Shown here: piece by piece, positions 60,240 to 64,000 of the stretch | Position numbering within the stretch: position 1 is the first letter of the stretch | Layout: the number at the start of each line of letters is the position of its first letter | Source: Pseudisothecium myosuroides | Lineage: Eukaryota > Streptophyta > Bryopsida > Hypnales > Lembophyllaceae | DNA: 64,000 nt | Direction: 5' to 3' | Assembly: GCA_951799445.1 (NCBI GenBank) | Contig: OX637290.1 | Span: forward strand, 5,520,501-5,584,500 | Notes under the pieces: model-generated | Seen by the model: the letters and a program-made list of their open reading frames with translations, nothing else | Told to the model about the DNA's origin: nothing | The model's database searches: none | Made by a program: the position numbers and the translations under genes

Positions 60240-60985
60240 GCGTCACAGTAGAGGGAAGCTCGTTGGTGGCGGAGGCGCTGAGCGCATGATGCACGAGTGA
60301 GGCCACGGCGGGCCTAGCTGCTCAGCTCCTCGCCTGACTGGGCGAGTGCCTCGTCGGACGGGAGAAAGGACGGAGCTAGCTAGGAAGCCAGGGCCCGGGG
60401 ACCGAGCTGAGCTGAGCTTCGCACGCGGGCACTAGACGAGCCAGTGCCGGTGGCGTCGACGATTGCGTCTTCGGTGGCGTTTCGGGGTCCGTGCGAGATC
60501 ACAGGGGGAGCGAGGGCCGGCGCACCAGCCGCGGCCGCAGCCACACAGGAGCAGCAGCCGGAGGCGGAGAAGCGGCGGCTCTTGCGTGAGTGACGATGCG
60601 GGGGAAGTGGAGTGGATGGCCAGACAGACTTCTGGCTGTACCGAGCGAGTGACGGAGACAGGTGCAAAGAGCGACGAGCGAGTCTTGCCTGCCTACTCAG
60701 CCTGCCTGCCTTGCATGTTGCCTGCTGCCTCCTGCTGTCTGGTTACGACTAGCTTCAGATCGAGGCTTCAGTTTCAGATCTTGGAGCAGAGCGGTCGCGC
60801 CGATCGGAGGAGTTGGTGGCGCGCCTGGAGCAGACCGCGGTCGACACCACCGAGCCTGACGCCAGTAGGCGCACCGAACGGCGACAGCAGCCAGTCAATA
60901 ACCAGGCCGACTAGGCGGGTATCAGACCGCGTGCAGGTATCAAACCTCGTACAGGTATCAGACGCCCGGGGTATGTAACCCGGTT
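60240..60985. other. GC-rich island upstream of the retrotransposon genes
   Basis: About 740 bp of clearly GC-rich sequence sits between AT-rich flanks. The open frame 60463-60978 (171 codons, Arg/Ser-rich) is probably a by-product of base composition. At 60917-60970 the word GGTATCA(G/A)A occurs three times at about 18-20 bp spacing. It resembles the start of an initiator-Met tRNA primer binding site. The island may be a retroelement promoter or leader. Confidence 0.45.
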
Positions 60986-61379
60986 AAATTTGAATTTGAA
61001 TTTAAAAATTAAAAAAAAAAAGAGTATAAAAATTTGAAATTTTTAACATGCTAAAACTTCAAAGAGGGAGTTTAGGTGTTGATTAGGGGTCAATTTCGTG
61101 TGTGAAATTTGGCTTTGTTTTTTTGGGGAAATTTGAGTAATTTAGGGTTCTTTTGGGAAATTCAGCACCTTAATTAGGGTTAGAAATCCTATTTGGGAGC
61201 CCCAAAATCCAAATTTGGCTTTGGAAAATGGGTGCTATGGATTAGAAGCATTCATAGGTGGTTTGAGGAGTGTTTTGGGTGGATTTGGAGGTAATCTTAG
61301 GGGAGATTTTGGTTTTGACCCTAAACCCTAAATTTTAAATCCAAAATTTGAGTAGTTATAGGTTTAGGGTTAATTGCTT

Positions 61380-61820
61380 ATGGTGACCACGAGGGCCCAA
61401 GCGGCATGCCAGTCCGACAGGACTTGGTATAGGCCTCCAACAGTGTTTCCCCAGCTATCAGAGGCAGAGCAATGGCTACATGAGGCCGATTTCATCGCAG
61501 AATTGCTCACCATCATCCAGGAGCGAGTGCCAGTGCCACGAGGATTCCAACATCATGAGCCAGAGTTTTGGGAGGTGTGGCGTGCAGATTTAGCAAGGGC
61601 AAAATGCAGTGACGTCGGGGCATTGGGATTGGTGGCTTACCGTTTTTGTTTCGAGTTGACTCCTGTCATTACCGTGGAGAGTTGGGATGATGACCGTGCA
61701 GGAGTGTTGGAACGGTTGATGCATGCACAGTTTCTTCATGAGGTGAAGGAGGAGATACTTCAAGTTGGGCTCATCTACCTTGACCGCGACCGTATGGTTG
61801 ATTTTGCACGGTGCTCCTAG
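61380..61820 (+). CDS. Retroelement open frame upstream of gag
   Basis: A 146-residue protein starts MVTTRAQAACQSDRTWYRPP and ends DFARCS. It is fairly acidic with several Trp residues. I do not recognise a domain. It lies 190 bp before the gag-like frame on the same strand and is probably part of the same element, as an extra N-terminal frame. The ATG at 61380 is the first plausible one. Confidence 0.5.
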   Translation: MVTTRAQAACQSDRTWYRPPTVFPQLSEAEQWLHEADFIAELLTIIQERVPVPRGFQHHEPEFWEVWRADLARAKCSDVGALGLVAYRFCFELTPVITVESWDDDRAGVLERLMHAQFLHEVKEEILQVGLIYLDRDRMVDFARCS

Positions 61821-62007
61821 GAAATAGGGGTGGACTTAGGTTAGCATTAGCCTAGCGTAGTTAGGGTATGTTTGGCAGTTTGTGCCAACTACCAAAGATT
61901 ATGTATGACACTTAGGGTTGATCCCTATTGTTTTATTTTACTTACACTGGGTTCACTGCTATTTCTCACAGTTTTTTTAGTCTAAAAGGATGCCATGACA
62001 AATCACC

Positions 62008-62691
62008 ATGGACAAGGATAAAGGTGTACCTAAGCCATTTAGACTAATTCCGGTTGGGGAAACCTCAGCAAGGGAGGTGCAGCTTGACTTGACCAAGGAG
62101 GATCTTCAAGGTGTGTTGGAATCCTTCCAAACCCTTCACATAGGATCCTCTAGTGACTCAGCTTCACAATCTCAACCTCAAGTAGCAGCTTCACCGTTTG
62201 TTCTTGTACCATTGGTCCGTTATCGTTTAGAAATTCAATCGTTTAGGCATCCAGGCACCAAAGTGTTGGGTCCAAAAGCCATCAAGTTTTGGACTCAACA
62301 ACGTGGGGTGCGCCTTATTCGAGACTTGAGATCGGAGGTGCCCGTGATAGGAGCACCGTTGAGCCGAACAAGGGGACGAGTGGAGGAAGGCAACTTGGTA
62401 ATTCCACAAGTGGCGGTGGTGTTGAAGAACGAGGGACAACGCCAAAAAGTGATGAGACACACTTTTAGAGGGGCAATTCAGTTGCCAAACTTCTCGTTGA
62501 TCTTCACCGAATTTCGAGCGGGAGATTACTTGTTTCACACCACGTGGCAGTGGGAACAAGGCTGGTGGCTGGAAAGGGCATCGAGTTTGTGGGATTCATT
62601 GACTCTACGTGTCCTTGACACGGAGATACCACCCACGATTTACTGTGAGGCTATAGAGGGCACTCATGAGGCATGGCAACTTTATGTGTAA
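62008..62691 (+). CDS. Retroelement gag-region frame, N-terminal part
   Basis: A 227-residue frame starts MDKDKGVPKPFRLIPVGETS. No named domain is recognised. It ends at TAA (62689-62691). Nine bases later there is a TAG (62701-62703), and the same frame then stays open to the window edge through the gag core and zinc knuckles. It therefore probably belonged to one gag protein that is now interrupted, or is separated from it by stop codon suppression. Confidence 0.55.
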   Translation: MDKDKGVPKPFRLIPVGETSAREVQLDLTKEDLQGVLESFQTLHIGSSSDSASQSQPQVAASPFVLVPLVRYRLEIQSFRHPGTKVLGPKAIKFWTQQRGVRLIRDLRSEVPVIGAPLSRTRGRVEEGNLVIPQVAVVLKNEGQRQKVMRHTFRGAIQLPNFSLIFTEFRAGDYLFHTTWQWEQGWWLERASSLWDSLTLRVLDTEIPPTIYCEAIEGTHEAWQLYV

Positions 62692-62703
62692 GTTGACTTG
62701 TAG

Positions 62704-64000
62704 GTGAAACTGGATTCACTTAGGAGACCGGGTTACACTAGGAGTGGTACTCCATTTGCCAGTGACACCGTTTCAGAGTTAACTAGCGGTGTCGAGCCAG
62801 TGCAATCGCGAAGTCAGAGACATTTCTTGGGTGAGAGGAATCAAAATGATTTCGTCCAAGAATCAAGCAAAGAACAAGCAGATTGGGTGGAAGATACTGA
62901 GCGTAGTAAGGGAGGAGAATTACCAGTCACTACAGTTGACCACGGGGTGAGATTTGTTCAAAACAAATCTATCTTCGCTTGGGACGAGATGACTACGCCA
63001 TATGAAGGCGTGGATCGGGGAGTCAGGCGGTTTTCCGGTGCCAATGGCACCATGGAAGTGGACGACTTCCGTAGGGAGTTCACTATGTGGTGTGAACTTC
63101 AAAAGTCACGAAATGCCAGTTTCAATCCATACATGGTATGGAGGGCACTGTTTGGGTGCCTTGAGGGAGCACCATTGGCAGATTACGGGGAATTTGAGCT
63201 TGCTCATTCCACGGAGATCCTAGCTTGGCGGGATTACTACGCTCCACACTATACAGACGTTTGGGGAGGAGGATCCATCGCCATAGTACCTGCTAGCAGA
63301 GGAAAGAAGGAAGAAGGGGGCGCAAGCACGGAAGGTCAAGAGGCTACCGTGACTACGAGCCCAGTGCCAGTGGCTAACTCGCCTCTCTTCAACCCTACGG
63401 CTCAATTCTTTTTGCAGCTGCAGCGGGATTACTACGGGCAAAGGGCCGATAAGATGAAATCACTTCGCACGTTTGCACGTGGCAGTGATGAGTCGTTGCG
63501 AGAGGCGCATTCAAGGCTCAGACGGTTGATATCCGCCACCCAAGGAGTGACGGAGCAACAAGCTGTTCAACATTGGTATAGCATCTTGGATAAAGAGCTA
63601 AAAACTCTTGTCCGAGGTGAGGCCTTGAGGTTAGGTATTCCACCAACCTTGAGGTACGTTTTTGAGACCTCCGAGAGGATTGAGATCAATCTCTTAGAAG
63701 AAAAGGCGGCCATGGGGTTCTTGCGTAAGGAGGAGAAACCGCAAGAGAAAATCAAGATGGCTAAGGCCAGTATTCCAGCTAATACCGGAGACACTGACAT
63801 GGTATGCTTCAACTGTGGGGGCGTTGGCCACAGACGACGGGATTGTAAGAAGAAATCCACCAAGGAAGCTACCAAGTCTGGAGCATTTTGCTCTGGTTGT
63901 GGGATCAAGGGCCACGACGAGGCCAATTGCTGGAAGGTTCATCCTGAATTGAAGCTTAAGAACACGAAGGAGGCGAAGGGAGGTGATTCCAAAGAGGCTA
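62704..64000 (+). CDS. Retrotransposon gag with two CCHC zinc knuckles, runs off the window
   Basis: Gag forms the cytoplasmic virus-like particle of LTR retrotransposons and packages their RNA. The frame is open from 62704 to the end; the first in-frame ATG is 62989. A gag-like helical region includes REAHSRLRRLIS, AVQHWYSILDKELKTLV and RLGIPPTLRYVFETSER. Two zinc knuckles follow: CFNCGGVGHRRRDC and CSGCGIKGHDEANC, both CX2CX4HX4C. Protease and reverse transcriptase would lie beyond the window, so the Ty3 or Ty1 class cannot be read directly; large size and separate upstream frames favour Ty3/gypsy. Partial at the 3' side. Confidence 0.75.
   Translation, partial: MKLDSLRRPGYTRSGTPFASDTVSELTSGVEPVQSRSQRHFLGERNQNDFVQESSKEQADWVEDTERSKGGELPVTTVDHGVRFVQNKSIFAWDEMTTPYEGVDRGVRRFSGANGTMEVDDFRREFTMWCELQKSRNASFNPYMVWRALFGCLEGAPLADYGEFELAHSTEILAWRDYYAPHYTDVWGGGSIAIVPASRGKKEEGGASTEGQEATVTTSPVPVANSPLFNPTAQFFLQLQRDYYGQRADKMKSLRTFARGSDESLREAHSRLRRLISATQGVTEQQAVQHWYSILDKELKTLVRGEALRLGIPPTLRYVFETSERIEINLLEEKAAMGFLRKEEKPQEKIKMAKASIPANTGDTDMVCFNCGGVGHRRRDCKKKSTKEATKSGAFCSGCGIKGHDEANCWKVHPELKLKNTKEAKGGDSKEA

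Noticed and set aside
60463..60978. A 171-codon gene in the GC-rich island.
   Set aside because: No domain, Arg/Ser-rich composition expected from GC-rich DNA, and no supporting context.

Overview
This window is plant nuclear DNA. It has spliced genes with GT-AG introns, two enzymes or factors with chloroplast-type N-termini, an Arp2/3-complex subunit, and transposons typical of plant genomes. No single marker fixes the species. The protein families fit any land plant, and a seed-free lineage is possible but is only a guess.

Layout. 1-12,000 is dominated by an En/Spm (CACTA) transposon. A TNP2-type transposase gene on the minus strand carries two in-frame TGA codons. A divergent TnpA-like accessory gene on the plus strand has nine exons and looks intact. 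12,000-18,450 is AT-rich and gene-poor, with a minisatellite around EcoRI-like GAATTC cores. 18,946-20,830 encodes a two-RRM hnRNP A/B-like protein with a long Gly/Tyr/Ser-rich tail, in a very GC-rich exon. 23,656-28,952 (minus) is a complete 11-exon arogenate/prephenate dehydratase gene. Its introns hold a Stowaway MITE and a triplicated 240-300 bp repeat. 29,300-33,600 is repeat territory: two ~900 bp TTAA-bounded elements, a mariner/pogo-type MITE and a 224 bp tandem duplication. 33,991-37,158 is an 8-exon gene for a plastid-type protein with three S1 RNA-binding domains. 38,341-39,804 (minus) is a COMT-like O-methyltransferase interrupted by one in-frame TAG.

40,100-47,800 holds a Tourist-like MITE, a decayed PIF/Harbinger transposase and a decayed Myb/SANT-like partner gene. 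Between the two lie a complete 931 bp non-autonomous CACTA element and a truncated relative. Both relatives contain a tRNA-like Pol III promoter module. 51,127-54,537 (minus) is a complete 10-exon ARP3 gene. 54,800-61,300 is again repeat-rich and ends in a GC-rich island. From 61,380 to the window edge runs the 5' part of a retrotransposon with gag and two CCHC zinc knuckles.

Four host genes look intact: the hnRNP-like gene, ADT, the S1-domain gene and ARP3. The O-methyltransferase may be a pseudogene. The host genes do not form one pathway; they are housekeeping genes separated by mobile DNA. Exon borders were placed by reading frame continuity, splice dinucleotides and family similarity recalled from knowledge. 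No alignment was run.
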